Part shown: piece by piece, positions 17,838 through 24,796 of the stretch
Layout of the letters: each line of letters begins with the position of its first letter
Position numbering within the stretch: the first letter of the stretch is position 1
NCBI GenBank assembly: GCA_027624235.1
Contig: JAQBYB010000013.1
Location: 1-52,404, forward strand
Length of the DNA: 52,404 bases
Origin: Pseudomonadota bacterium
GTDB lineage: Bacteria > Pseudomonadota > Alphaproteobacteria > Rhodospirillales > Casp-alpha2
Direction: 5' to 3'
Program-made: the position numbers and the translations under genes
The notes under the pieces: model-generated
The model's database searches: none
Told to the model about the DNA's origin: nothing
What the model saw: the letters and a program-made list of their open reading frames with translations, nothing else

Positions 17838-18047
17838 ATGGCCGTGAATGTCAAACTGTCCGAAAAACTTGTCGCCGAAGCGAAGCGTTACGGCGGCATC
17901 CATCATCGTTCGCTCCCCAAGCAGATCGAGCACTGGTCCCACATGGGCAAGATTGCCGAAGATAATCCGGACCTGCCATTTTCCATGATCAAGGACATTC
18001 TGATCTCTCGCGCCGAAGACGCGAAAGAAGAGTACGTCTTTGATTGA
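17838..18047 (+). CDS. ParD-like type II antitoxin
   Basis: A 69-residue protein starting MAVNVKLSEKLVAEAKRYGG, with the strand-helix pattern of ParD-like antitoxins (family with motif SLPKQIEHWSHMGKIAEDNPDLP). It should bind its own promoter and neutralise the neighbouring RelE/ParE-type toxin. AGGAG lies seven bases before the ATG. Its TGA overlaps the toxin ATG by one base (TGATG), so the pair is translationally coupled. A short GACC/GGTC inverted repeat upstream (near 17792-17802) is a possible operator. Confidence 0.8.
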   Translation: MAVNVKLSEKLVAEAKRYGGIHHRSLPKQIEHWSHMGKIAEDNPDLPFSMIKDILISRAEDAKEEYVFD

Positions 18048-18322
18048 TGGTGCGTATCCTTCAAACGCCGACCTTCAAACGTGCGGTTAAGCGGCTTCGC
18101 AAGCAACAAAAGCAGGAACTTGACGAAGCAGTCCGCGCCGTTGCCAAAGACCCGGCCATCGGTGAGGACAAAGTTGGCGATTTGGCCGGCGTGCGCGTTC
18201 ACAAATTCAAAATGAACCGCCAATTGTCATTGCTCGCCTATGAATTTCTTGAAGCGGACGATGCCGTCAAACTGTTGGCCCTCGGAAGCCACGAGAACTT
18301 CTATCGAAACCTCAACCGCTGA
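18047..18322 (+). CDS. RelE/ParE-family toxin
   Basis: A 91-residue basic protein of the RelE/ParE superfamily: N-terminal strand VRILQTPTFKRAVKRL, two helices rich in Lys/Gln, a central LAGVRVHKFKMNRQLSLLAYEF sheet region, and C-terminal VKLLALGSHENFY. Members are ribosome-dependent RNases or gyrase poisons; which applies is not clear from sequence. It is coupled to the ParD-like antitoxin by a one-base overlap. TTG at 18044 is a possible alternative start. The frame is intact. A CCGCTG/CAGCGG hairpin overlaps the stop codon without a long T-run. Confidence 0.8.
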   Translation: MVRILQTPTFKRAVKRLRKQQKQELDEAVRAVAKDPAIGEDKVGDLAGVRVHKFKMNRQLSLLAYEFLEADDAVKLLALGSHENFYRNLNR

Positions 18323-18404
18323 CCGCCAGCGGGGATTTGTTGGGCTGGGGGGAAGTTAAGAGAATGAGGGGAGAAAGAGGCTTGGCAGGATGCGTAGGCT
18401 GATA

Positions 18405-18431
18405 GTAGGATTAAGTAGTATAATTTCCTAC
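18405..18431 (+). promoter_or_regulatory. parD promoter -10 box inside an inverted repeat (probable operator)
   Basis: GTAGGA (18405-18410) and TCCTAC (18426-18431) are perfect inverted arms flanking TATAAT at 18419-18424. The -10 box is 37 bases upstream of the parD ATG. This is the expected arrangement for autorepression by a ParD/ParE complex. A -35 box is not evident. Confidence 0.5.
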
Positions 18432-18460
18432 CCCTTGGAGAGTTGAAAGGAGGGCTGAAA

Positions 18461-18727
18461 ATGGCGATGGTGAAAAAGAGCATTACCGTAACCGACCAGC
18501 AGGAAGCCTGGATACAGATGGAAATCGCCGCGGGAAACTATGGCACCGACAGCGAACTTATCCGCGAAGCCTTGCGCGAAAAGAAAAACCGCACCGCCGA
18601 ACTGGAAGCGATCCGCGCCGCGCTCATCGAGGGCGAGAAAAGCGGTTTTAGCGGCCGGACGCCGGAAGATATCCGGGAGTCGGTTCAAAAAAGATTAAGG
18701 GATAATGGCAAGTTACCGCCTGGGTGA
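18461..18727 (+). CDS. parD: ParD-family antitoxin (CC2985-like)
   Basis: An 88-residue ParD: ribbon-helix-helix N-terminus (KSITVTDQQEAWIQMEIAAGNYGTDSELIREALRE) and a flexible toxin-binding C-terminus. The start is fixed by AAGGAGGG six bases before ATG at 18461. It overlaps the following parE by 23 bases, a normal arrangement. Since that parE is frameshifted, the antitoxin may now be an orphan that still represses its promoter or cross-reacts with other toxins. Confidence 0.85.
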   Translation: MAMVKKSITVTDQQEAWIQMEIAAGNYGTDSELIREALREKKNRTAELEAIRAALIEGEKSGFSGRTPEDIRESVQKRLRDNGKLPPG

Positions 18728-19021
18728 CGCGGCCCTTGCCGACCTCGACAGGATTTATGAATATGGAATCCTGACCTTTGGCCTGGAACAGGCCGATCGA
18801 TATTTTGATGGGCTTGTCTGCCTTTTTCAGCAAATCGCCGATAGCCCCCTCTCCCATCCCGCCGTTGATGAAATCGCCGCGCCCGGTACTACGCCAATTC
18901 GGTTTATTACCACCTTGAAGGGGACCGGGTTGATATTGTCCGCATCCTGGGCAGACAAGACCCGTCCGGGGCATTCTATAAATACGGATATGCCGGGCGA
19001 ATTTTGTTGACTCAAAACTAA
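18705..19021 (+). pseudogene. parE: parE toxin, frameshifted
   Basis: The N-terminal half reads as a good ParE (MASYRLGDAALADLDRIYEYG, ADRYFDGLVCLFQQIAD) up to about 18875. The family's C-terminal half continues in another frame from 18878: RARYYANSVYYHLEGD, then VDIVRILGRQDPSGAFY, ending at TAA 19019-19021. The break lies in ATCGCCGCGCCC, where two extra bases (or one missing) shift the frame. In the original frame translation runs on to 19010 with non-family sequence. The toxin is therefore inactive unless this is a sequencing error. Confidence 0.85.
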
Positions 19022-19063
19022 TTATGTTCTATATATGTTCTGATTTTAGAATATGCGAAAATC

Positions 19064-19075
19064 TGCTCTTTGACA
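19064..19075 (+). promoter_or_regulatory. orphan boxA-like antitermination motif
   Basis: TGCTCTTTGACA matches the boxA core (TGCTCTTTAACA in E. coli rRNA leaders) with one change, in the context ATCTGCTCTTTGACATGGTG. BoxA recruits NusB/NusE in rRNA leaders and in some CRISPR leaders. Neither an rRNA gene nor a CRISPR array follows here. Confidence 0.35.
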
Positions 19076-19233
19076 TGGTGAATACGCGGAGATCATGCCG
19101 CCCGACGCTGGTTGGAAGGCGTGAAAAATCCCTTGCCGCCCCCCTTATTTGCCGTTATTGCCCACGGGGGAGCCGTAAAGGCTTCCATTTGGCTGCGATC
19201 AAGTTTTTTGCCCGCTCAAGTCCTTGAAATGCC

Positions 19234-19332
19234 TACCCGATGTCCACCAAATGTCCACTTGATGACTACCTGATGTCCACCCGATGACTACCGAATGTCC
19301 ACCGAATGCCGACCAATGCCCACCAATGACTA
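19234..19332. repeat. degenerate 10-11-bp minisatellite
   Basis: About nine consecutive units of the type CCGATGTCCA / CCGATGACTA, alternating TCCA and ACTA endings and shortening to 10 bases at the right end. They lie between the toxin-antitoxin patch and the CoA-transferase genes. Confidence 0.8.
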
Positions 19333-19353
19333 CCTTTTATTTCAAGGCGGCGG

Positions 19354-19449
19354 CCTAACCGAACACCCTCGCGGCGAAATCAGGACCTAGCCAAACACTC
19401 GTTTGGCGAAATCAGGACCTAGCCGAACACTCGTTTGGCGAAATCGGGA
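19354..19449. repeat. 32-bp tandem repeat of the CoA-transferase 3' end
   Basis: Three 32-bp units start at 19354, 19386 and 19418 with the pattern CCTAGCCGAACACTCGTTTG then GCGAAATCAGGA. The rightmost unit contains the last codons and TAG stop of the minus-strand CoA-transferase gene. The two others lie beyond the stop. Confidence 0.85.
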
Positions 19450-20153
19450 TAGGTCTTGGCGATGTTGGGTGCGATCTCGGCGCGCAGTCGGTTTAGTTCG
19501 TCGGCGGTCGGCGCCGGCGTTTCGGGAACATCATCATCCACATCAAAATCGAAGCCGGTGGCGCCCTTCACCTCGTCGACGCTGACGCCGGGGTGCACGG
19601 ATTCCAGGGTGAAGCGTTTTTTATCGGCATCAAACGCCATCACGCATTTGCCGGTGACCAGCGCCTTGGGGCCGCCGGGGCGGTGCACACCGGCATCGCT
19701 GGTGCCGGGGGCACTGATGAAATCGACCTTATTCACCAATACCCGTTTGCTGTGTTCGGGCGCGAACAGGATAATGTTTGGAATGACGAAATAGACATAG
19801 GCCGAACCGAACGAGCCGGGGAAGCGTTTTTTCAGGTCCGGGTAGTCGCCGACGCCGAGCAGGTTGATGTTGGCGCCGCCGTCGATCTGGGCGCCGCCCA
19901 AAAAGAACGCATCGATGCGGCCCTGCCCGGCGCAATCGAACAATTCACGGCCGCCGTCGGTAAACGGGTTGTTGGCGTCGCCGTGGATGATGGAAACGCG
20001 CATTTCACCCGCTACCTCTTGCGCCTGCGCCAATAACGCCGCCGAGCCGGGGATCGGCGACAGCGCGCCGACGGCGATGTGGCCCATGCCCCGGAGCCGG
20101 CGGGCGAGGACCGCGATCAGCAGTTCTTCCTGCGAATACGCCGCTTCGTTCAT
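19419..20153 (-). CDS. CoA-transferase/hydrolase family, beta-type subunit
   Basis: A 244-residue protein of the class I CoA-transferase superfamily, beta-type (GctB/IpdB-like): YSQEELLIAVLARRL, GHIAVGALSPIPGSAALLAQ, IDAFFLGGAQIDGGANIN, PGSFGSAY and VHRPGGPKALVTGKCVMAFD. Classical transferases carry a catalytic Glu in an E(S/N)G-type motif. None is obvious here, where the equivalent region seems to read GALSPIPG, as in IpdB-like members that hydrolyse ring-CoA esters. The ATG overlaps the end of the alpha subunit gene by four bases. The 3' end is duplicated in tandem downstream. The substrate is unknown. Confidence 0.75.
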   Translation of the reverse strand: MNEAAYSQEELLIAVLARRLRGMGHIAVGALSPIPGSAALLAQAQEVAGEMRVSIIHGDANNPFTDGGRELFDCAGQGRIDAFFLGGAQIDGGANINLLGVGDYPDLKKRFPGSFGSAYVYFVIPNIILFAPEHSKRVLVNKVDFISAPGTSDAGVHRPGGPKALVTGKCVMAFDADKKRFTLESVHPGVSVDEVKGATGFDFDVDDDVPETPAPTADELNRLRAEIAPNIAKTYPDFAKRVFG

Positions 20154-20986
20154 GACGGCCCCAGCACTTCGCGGTCCAGATACGCACGGAACCCGTCTTC
20201 GGTCTTGGCCTCGGCGGCATAGGCGCGGATATGGTCGGCGTCGCGGTCGTAGTGGCCGGTCAGTCCCAGCGGCCAGGCGCCGTTTTTGGCCTCGGCGATC
20301 GCCGTCACGTAAAGCGCCGCCAGGGTGCCTGCCGCGGTGTCCTCGTCGGCGAGAAAATCCCGGTCCTCGATGGCCTCGACCGTGACCAGGGTCCGGGCGG
20401 ACGCATGCGCCATGGTCATCAGTTCGCGCCGCCGCCCGATCCAGACGTTGCCGTATTTATCGGCCTTGGGGCTGTGAAACAGCGCCACGTCGGGCTTGAT
20501 GGCGGGCAGCAGCACAATCGGTCCGCCGCCTTCCCCCTCTCCTTTGTCCCCGCCTTCGGCAAAGGGATCATCCACCACTTTCCAATCGGCGCGGTGCGCG
20601 ACCAGGTCCGACCCGATCAATCCACCCAGGGGCATGAACGGCACGCCCTTTTCCGACGCCTGCAGGGCGGTGTGGATGGCCGGGCAGGTGGTATCGCGCA
20701 TGGTCAGGGCGCCGGATTGCACCGCCACCGTGAAGCGCGGCGCCGGGCCGGCCTCGCCCAGGCTGACGGCGGCGGCTTCCAGAGTGCTGACCGCGCCGGC
20801 GCCGATCAACAGGTCCGCGGCCATGCCGCCAATCGGCACCGCCAGCATTTGAAGGTCCTTAACCCCGCGCCGTATCAAGGCGCGCACCAGGGCCATCGGC
20901 ACCCAGCTGTAGTCCGGCGCCAGCGCCACCAACGCCCCATCGGCAACGCCGGCGGCCAGGCTTTTTAGGTCTTCAAACGTGGTCAT
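20150..20986 (-). CDS. CoA-transferase/hydrolase family, alpha-type subunit
   Basis: A 278-residue alpha-type subunit (GctA/IpdA-like) of the class I CoA-transferase superfamily. The N-terminal glycine-rich binding region (KSLAAGVADGALVALA...) is followed by IRRGVKDLQMLAVPIGGMAADLLIGAG, VPFMPLGGLIGSDL, LLPAIKPDVALFHSPKADKYGNVWIG and TLVTVEAIEDRDFL, all typical. It should form an alpha2beta2 heterotetramer with the overlapping downstream subunit. It begins 16 bases after the secreted unknown gene at 21003 and could share its transcript. A Gly/Glu low-complexity loop (EGGDKGEGEGGG) is inserted near residue 145. Confidence 0.78.
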   Translation of the reverse strand: MTTFEDLKSLAAGVADGALVALAPDYSWVPMALVRALIRRGVKDLQMLAVPIGGMAADLLIGAGAVSTLEAAAVSLGEAGPAPRFTVAVQSGALTMRDTTCPAIHTALQASEKGVPFMPLGGLIGSDLVAHRADWKVVDDPFAEGGDKGEGEGGGPIVLLPAIKPDVALFHSPKADKYGNVWIGRRRELMTMAHASARTLVTVEAIEDRDFLADEDTAAGTLAALYVTAIAEAKNGAWPLGLTGHYDRDADHIRAYAAEAKTEDGFRAYLDREVLGPS

Positions 20987-21002
20987 ATGCTGGAACGCCG
21001 CC

Positions 21003-21806
21003 CTAACTGCCGATGCCGTTGCCGTGCCAATAGATATGATTTATCCCGAACATGAACTGGTCGTGCCGGAACTGTAGGCAGCCCCGGAACCCCTCGACCC
21101 CCTGCTTTTCCTCATAGGACTGGCAGACGCGGACAATCTCCGCCGCCTGTTCGGCGCCTGCGCTTGCCCGGCCCTCAGGCAAAGAGCCGGCAATCCGGGT
21201 CCAGAGCGCGTTCTGCGCCGCGTGGGTCGCCGCCGGCTCAGCCCACATCGCGTTGACCAGCCGGTTGGTGGCGCGGGCGGCCTGGATCATCGTCTGCTGG
21301 CGGGTGACGGTCCGCCGCGCCGCCATCCTCAGTGGTCCCGTCGCCTTGGCGATTTCATCGGGCGTCAGCGGGATGGTATCGCCGGGCTCGGGCGCCGGGA
21401 TCAGCGACGCCAGGGGGCCGATCTCAAGGGCGGCGCCGACAGCGCCCAATCGGAAAATCTCGGCCTCGGGAATCTCGGCCGTCGCCGATACATAGATACG
21501 CGGCACCACGAACCGAAGACCCGGCGGATCCTGTATCCGCATCGTGCCGCCGTCGGTCCGGCGCAGCACGAGAACGATCTTGGCCGCGTCGGCGGGCAGG
21601 TAGACGGCATTGATTTGCGGGCTATGGCGTTCCTTCTGAAGGCACAGCGTGCTGAACTCGGCCCGGCACACGCCCTCGGTACAGACTAGGGGCGTCGGTT
21701 CCGACGTCTCCAACAACGCCAGAATTTGCGGCGCGGCGAAGGCGTCGGAAATACCGCCGAGACAGGCCACGGCGGCCAGGGAAATGATGTTTAAAAAACG
21801 GTGCAT
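21003..21806 (-). CDS. secreted protein of unknown function
   Basis: A 267-residue protein with a signal peptide (MHRFLNIISLAAVACLGG..., cleavage likely after DAFA near residue 24). The mature part has several cysteines (VCTEGVCRAEFSTLC; VCQSYEE; FRGCLQ) that could form disulfides in the periplasm, and a helical C-terminal half. I do not recognise a family. AGGAAG lies six bases before the ATG. It begins nine bases after the pentapeptide-repeat gene, so the two are probably co-transcribed, perhaps with the CoA-transferase genes. Confidence 0.65.
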   Translation of the reverse strand: MHRFLNIISLAAVACLGGISDAFAAPQILALLETSEPTPLVCTEGVCRAEFSTLCLQKERHSPQINAVYLPADAAKIVLVLRRTDGGTMRIQDPPGLRFVVPRIYVSATAEIPEAEIFRLGAVGAALEIGPLASLIPAPEPGDTIPLTPDEIAKATGPLRMAARRTVTRQQTMIQAARATNRLVNAMWAEPAATHAAQNALWTRIAGSLPEGRASAGAEQAAEIVRVCQSYEEKQGVEGFRGCLQFRHDQFMFGINHIYWHGNGIGS

Positions 21807-21815
21807 ATCAGCTTC

Positions 21816-23189
21816 CTAATCCTCATCCTCTTCGAATTTCTTGGGCAGGCCCTTGGCGCCGCGCTGATCGGTTTTATCAAAGTTGGCGCCGCGCAGATCG
21901 GCGTCGGTGAAATCGGCGTCCGTCAATAACGACCCGGACAGGTCGGCGTCGCGCAGGTCGGCCTCTCTGAAATCGGCGCCTTCCATATCCATGTTTTTCA
22001 TCACCGCCCCGTTCAACATGGCGCCCCGGAGGGTAGCATTTTCCAGGCTGGCGCGCCATTTGCTGGCGCCGGCGCGAAGCGAAATCGAGACCTCGCTCAA
22101 CATCACGCCGACCATGTTGGCGCCGGTCAGGTTGGCCCGCGTCATCTTGACCCCGCGCATATCGGCCCGCGCCATCACCGCGCCGCGCAGATCGGCGAAC
22201 GAAAAATCGGTCATCAGGAATTCTGACTTCGACAGGTTGGCGCCCTTGAGAACGGTAAACGACAGGTCGGCGGCGGACAGGTTGACGCTTTGCAGGGACT
22301 CGCCGGACAGGTCCATTTTCGACAGATCGGCGCGTTGCCCTTCCTTGCCGTTACTTTTGACCCATTCGCCGTGTTTGATGACGATCTCCTTGATCTTCAT
22401 ATCCAGGTCGGCCAACGTCTTGGCGATGTGGGCGGCATCCAGGTTGACCTTGGAAAAATCCATGTTCTCGAACATCGCGCCGATCATATCCGCGCCGGAC
22501 AGGTCGGCGTTATCCAGGGTCGTCGCCGAAAACACGGCGCCGTGGAAAATCGCGCCGGAAAGGTTGGCGTCGGTGAAATCCGCACCTTCCAGGTCACACC
22601 CGGTCAGGTTTGACATCGACAGATTAGCGCCCTTGAACGAGGCATTTTTGAGGATGCAGTCGGTCATATCCGTCTGCACGATCAGGTTGGCGGAAACCTT
22701 GGCGCGGGACATATCGGCGCCCTTGAGGTTGGTCTTCTCCATGCCGACATTGGCCTCGGCGTGCACCAGGGGGGTAAGGTCGCCACCCTCGGCGGCGGAA
22801 CGAAGCAACACCCCGTCGCGCATATCGACATCGTTCATCATGGCGCCGGACAGGTCGGCCCCGGCCAGACATGCGCCGCGCAGGTCGGCGCGGTTGAGTT
22901 CCGCATTCGCCATTTTGGAGAAGCGCAAATCGGTGGCGAACAGGATGGCGTCGTTCAGCTTCGTTCCTTCCATATTGCAATTGCTCAACACCGCCCCGGT
23001 CATCTCGGCACGGGACAGGTCCCTGCCCGCCATGTCCATATACGACAGGTCATGCATGCCCAGCTGCATCCGTTCCCCGTTCCGCTCGCTATTAACGAAG
23101 GCCTCATGGCGATCAAGGATCAGGTCCAGTTCCTGCTGGGTCAGCTTGGTCAGCTTAACTTTATCTTCGAGGTCGTCCTGTAGGGTCAT
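21816..23189 (-). CDS. pentapeptide-repeat protein
   Basis: A protein of about 457 residues. After a charged N-terminal helix (MTLQDDLEDKVKLTKLTQQELDL) nearly the whole chain is A(D/N)Lxx pentapeptides, e.g. ADLSGADMIGAMFENMDFS, which fold as a right-handed quadrilateral beta-helix. A non-repeat helix (about residues 255-290, LADLDMKIKEIVIKHGEWVK) splits the solenoid in two. ATG at 23189 is chosen over the upstream TTG (23267) because repeats and the TrmFO promoter occupy that region; GGAAG lies only two bases upstream. Such solenoids act as scaffolds or, rarely, DNA mimics. The length and break argue for a scaffold, but the function is unknown. Confidence 0.8.
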   Translation of the reverse strand: MTLQDDLEDKVKLTKLTQQELDLILDRHEAFVNSERNGERMQLGMHDLSYMDMAGRDLSRAEMTGAVLSNCNMEGTKLNDAILFATDLRFSKMANAELNRADLRGACLAGADLSGAMMNDVDMRDGVLLRSAAEGGDLTPLVHAEANVGMEKTNLKGADMSRAKVSANLIVQTDMTDCILKNASFKGANLSMSNLTGCDLEGADFTDANLSGAIFHGAVFSATTLDNADLSGADMIGAMFENMDFSKVNLDAAHIAKTLADLDMKIKEIVIKHGEWVKSNGKEGQRADLSKMDLSGESLQSVNLSAADLSFTVLKGANLSKSEFLMTDFSFADLRGAVMARADMRGVKMTRANLTGANMVGVMLSEVSISLRAGASKWRASLENATLRGAMLNGAVMKNMDMEGADFREADLRDADLSGSLLTDADFTDADLRGANFDKTDQRGAKGLPKKFEEDED

Positions 23190-23314
23190 GGCTTCCGCAT
23201 TCCGTTCGGTGGCAACATATAATGACGCAACCGGAGGCAAATTCCCACCGCCAACGTCGAAAGGCAAACCCCCACAAGCATTTTTCGATGTTGTGAAAAG
23301 GCTCGTTGGTGGCT

Positions 23315-24796
23315 ATGTCTTCTCGCGCCATGACAACCGCAAACCAAAAACCCGTACACATTATCGGCGGTGGCCTGGCCGGTTCCGAGGCCGCCTGGCA
23401 ACTGGCGCGCGCCGGCAATAGCGTGGTGCTGCACGAAATGCGCCCGGTGCGGACCACCGACGCCCACCAGACCAGCGGCCTGGCGGAACTGGTGTGTTCC
23501 AATTCGTTCCGGTCCGACGATTGTGAATTCAACGCCGTCGGCCTCCTGCACGAGGAAATGCGCCGCGCCGATTCCCTGATTATCGCCTGCGCCGACGCCC
23601 ACAAGGTGCCGGCCGGCTCCGCCCTCGCCGTTGATCGGGACGGGTTCTCCGACGCCGTCGAGAAGGCCCTGGAGGCAGAACCGCTGGTCGAAATTCGGCG
23701 CGAGGAAATTGAAGGCCTGCCGCCCGAAGAATGGGATTCCGTAATCATCGCCACCGGGCCGCTGACCTCAAAAGCGCTGGCCGACGCGGTGGCGGAACTG
23801 ACCGGTGATGCGGGTCTGGCCTTTTTCGACGCCATCGCGCCCATTATCTACAAGGAAAGCATCAATTTCGACAAAGCCTGGTTTCAATCGCGCTACGATA
23901 AGGGCGACGGCGCCGATTACATCAATCTCCCCCTCGATGAGGCCCAGTACAACGACTTTATCGACGCCATTTTGGCCGCCGAAAAGACCGTGTTCCGTGA
24001 CTGGGAGAAAAACACCCCGTATTTCGAAGGCTGCCTGCCGATCGAAGTCATGGCGGAACGCGGTCGCAAGACCTTGACCTTCGGGCCGATGAAGCCGGTC
24101 GGGCTGACCAACCCGCACGCGCCCGACAAGAAACCCCACGCCATCATTCAACTGCGCCAGGACAACGCCTTGGGCACGCTTTACAACATGGTCGGCTTCC
24201 AGACCAAGATGACCTACGGCGACCAAAAGCGCATCTTCACCACCATCCCGGGGTTGGAAGGTGCGGAATTCGCGCGTTTGGGCGGGATGCACCGCAACAC
24301 CTTCCTCAACGCACCGAAGCTGCTCGACGAAACGCTGCGGCTGAAAGCCCGCCCCAGCTTACGCTTCGCCGGCCAGATCACCGGCTGCGAGGGCTATGTC
24401 GAAAGCGCCGCCGTGGGTCTGATGGCCGGGCGCTTCGCCGCCGCCGAACGCCAGGGCCGGCCTCTTATCCCGCCGCCACCGACGACGGCAATGGGGGCAA
24501 TCCTTGGCCACATCACCGGCGGCGCCAACGCCGAGACCTTCCAGCCCATGAACGTCAACTTCGGGCTGTTCCCGCCGATTGAGGGGACGGATGAACCAAG
24601 AGGCGAGGAAGGCCGGAGGCCTGACCGGGACGAAAAAGCCGGCGAGGAAGGCCGGAGGCCTGACCGGGTCAAAAAAGCCGGCGAGGACGGGCGTCAGCCC
24701 GGACAGGGACAACGAAAACCGAAGCGACTGAAGGGCCGCGAGCGCAAACAGGCGATGAGCGCGCGGGCGCTCAAGGATTTCGACGCCTGGCTCTAA
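23315..24796 (+). CDS. trmFO: folate-dependent tRNA U54 methyltransferase TrmFO
   Basis: A protein of about 493 residues that uses methylenetetrahydrofolate and FAD to methylate U54 of tRNA. The FAD-binding N-terminus is [18 protein letters not shown]. Family hallmarks include [65 protein letters not shown] and [22 protein letters not shown]. After FGLFPPIEG an insertion of about 40 residues (three 13-residue Arg/Glu/Lys-rich repeats) precedes the normal ending [11 protein letters not shown]. The insertion is encoded by the same palindromic repeat found in uvrA and the 12.8-kb array. ATG at 23315 is preferred; 23330 is possible. Its TAA overlaps the stop of the convergent gene. Confidence 0.95.
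   Translation: MSSRAMTTANQKPVHIIGGGLAGSEAAWQLARAGNSVVLHEMRPVRTTDAHQTSGLAELVCSNSFRSDDCEFNAVGLLHEEMRRADSLIIACADAHKVPAGSALAVDRDGFSDAVEKALEAEPLVEIRREEIEGLPPEEWDSVIIATGPLTSKALADAVAELTGDAGLAFFDAIAPIIYKESINFDKAWFQSRYDKGDGADYINLPLDEAQYNDFIDAILAAEKTVFRDWEKNTPYFEGCLPIEVMAERGRKTLTFGPMKPVGLTNPHAPDKKPHAIIQLRQDNALGTLYNMVGFQTKMTYGDQKRIFTTIPGLEGAEFARLGGMHRNTFLNAPKLLDETLRLKARPSLRFAGQITGCEGYVESAAVGLMAGRFAAAERQGRPLIPPPPTTAMGAILGHITGGANAETFQPMNVNFGLFPPIEGTDEPRGEEGRRPDRDEKAGEEGRRPDRVKKAGEDGRQPGQGQRKPKRLKGRERKQAMSARALKDFDAWL
24597..24720. repeat. three in-frame palindromic repeats inside trmFO
   Basis: GGCGAGG starts units at 24602, 24641 and 24680, an exact 39-bp (13-codon) period. Hairpin arms differ but pair: AGGCC/GGCCT in copies 1 and 2, CGGGC/GCCCG in copy 3. 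They are translated as three related 13-residue segments ([39 protein letters not shown]). Confidence 0.9.

Larger units (their letters stand above)
19022..19418. other. non-coding region with boxA-like motif and two minisatellites
   Basis: A stretch of about 400 bases with no supported gene. It holds a boxA-like motif (19064-19075), an 11-bp degenerate tandem repeat (19234-19332) and two extra copies of the 3' end of the following CoA-transferase gene (19354-19417). A 67-codon frame from 19024 has no protein-like features. Confidence 0.6.

Noticed and set aside
19024-19227. 67-codon plus-strand frame in the accessory patch
   Set aside because: No Shine-Dalgarno and no protein-like composition; it overlaps the boxA-like motif and minisatellite region.
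19234-19332. Possible CRISPR array
   Set aside because: The units are 10-11 bp with no distinct spacers, so this is a minisatellite and not repeat-spacer DNA.
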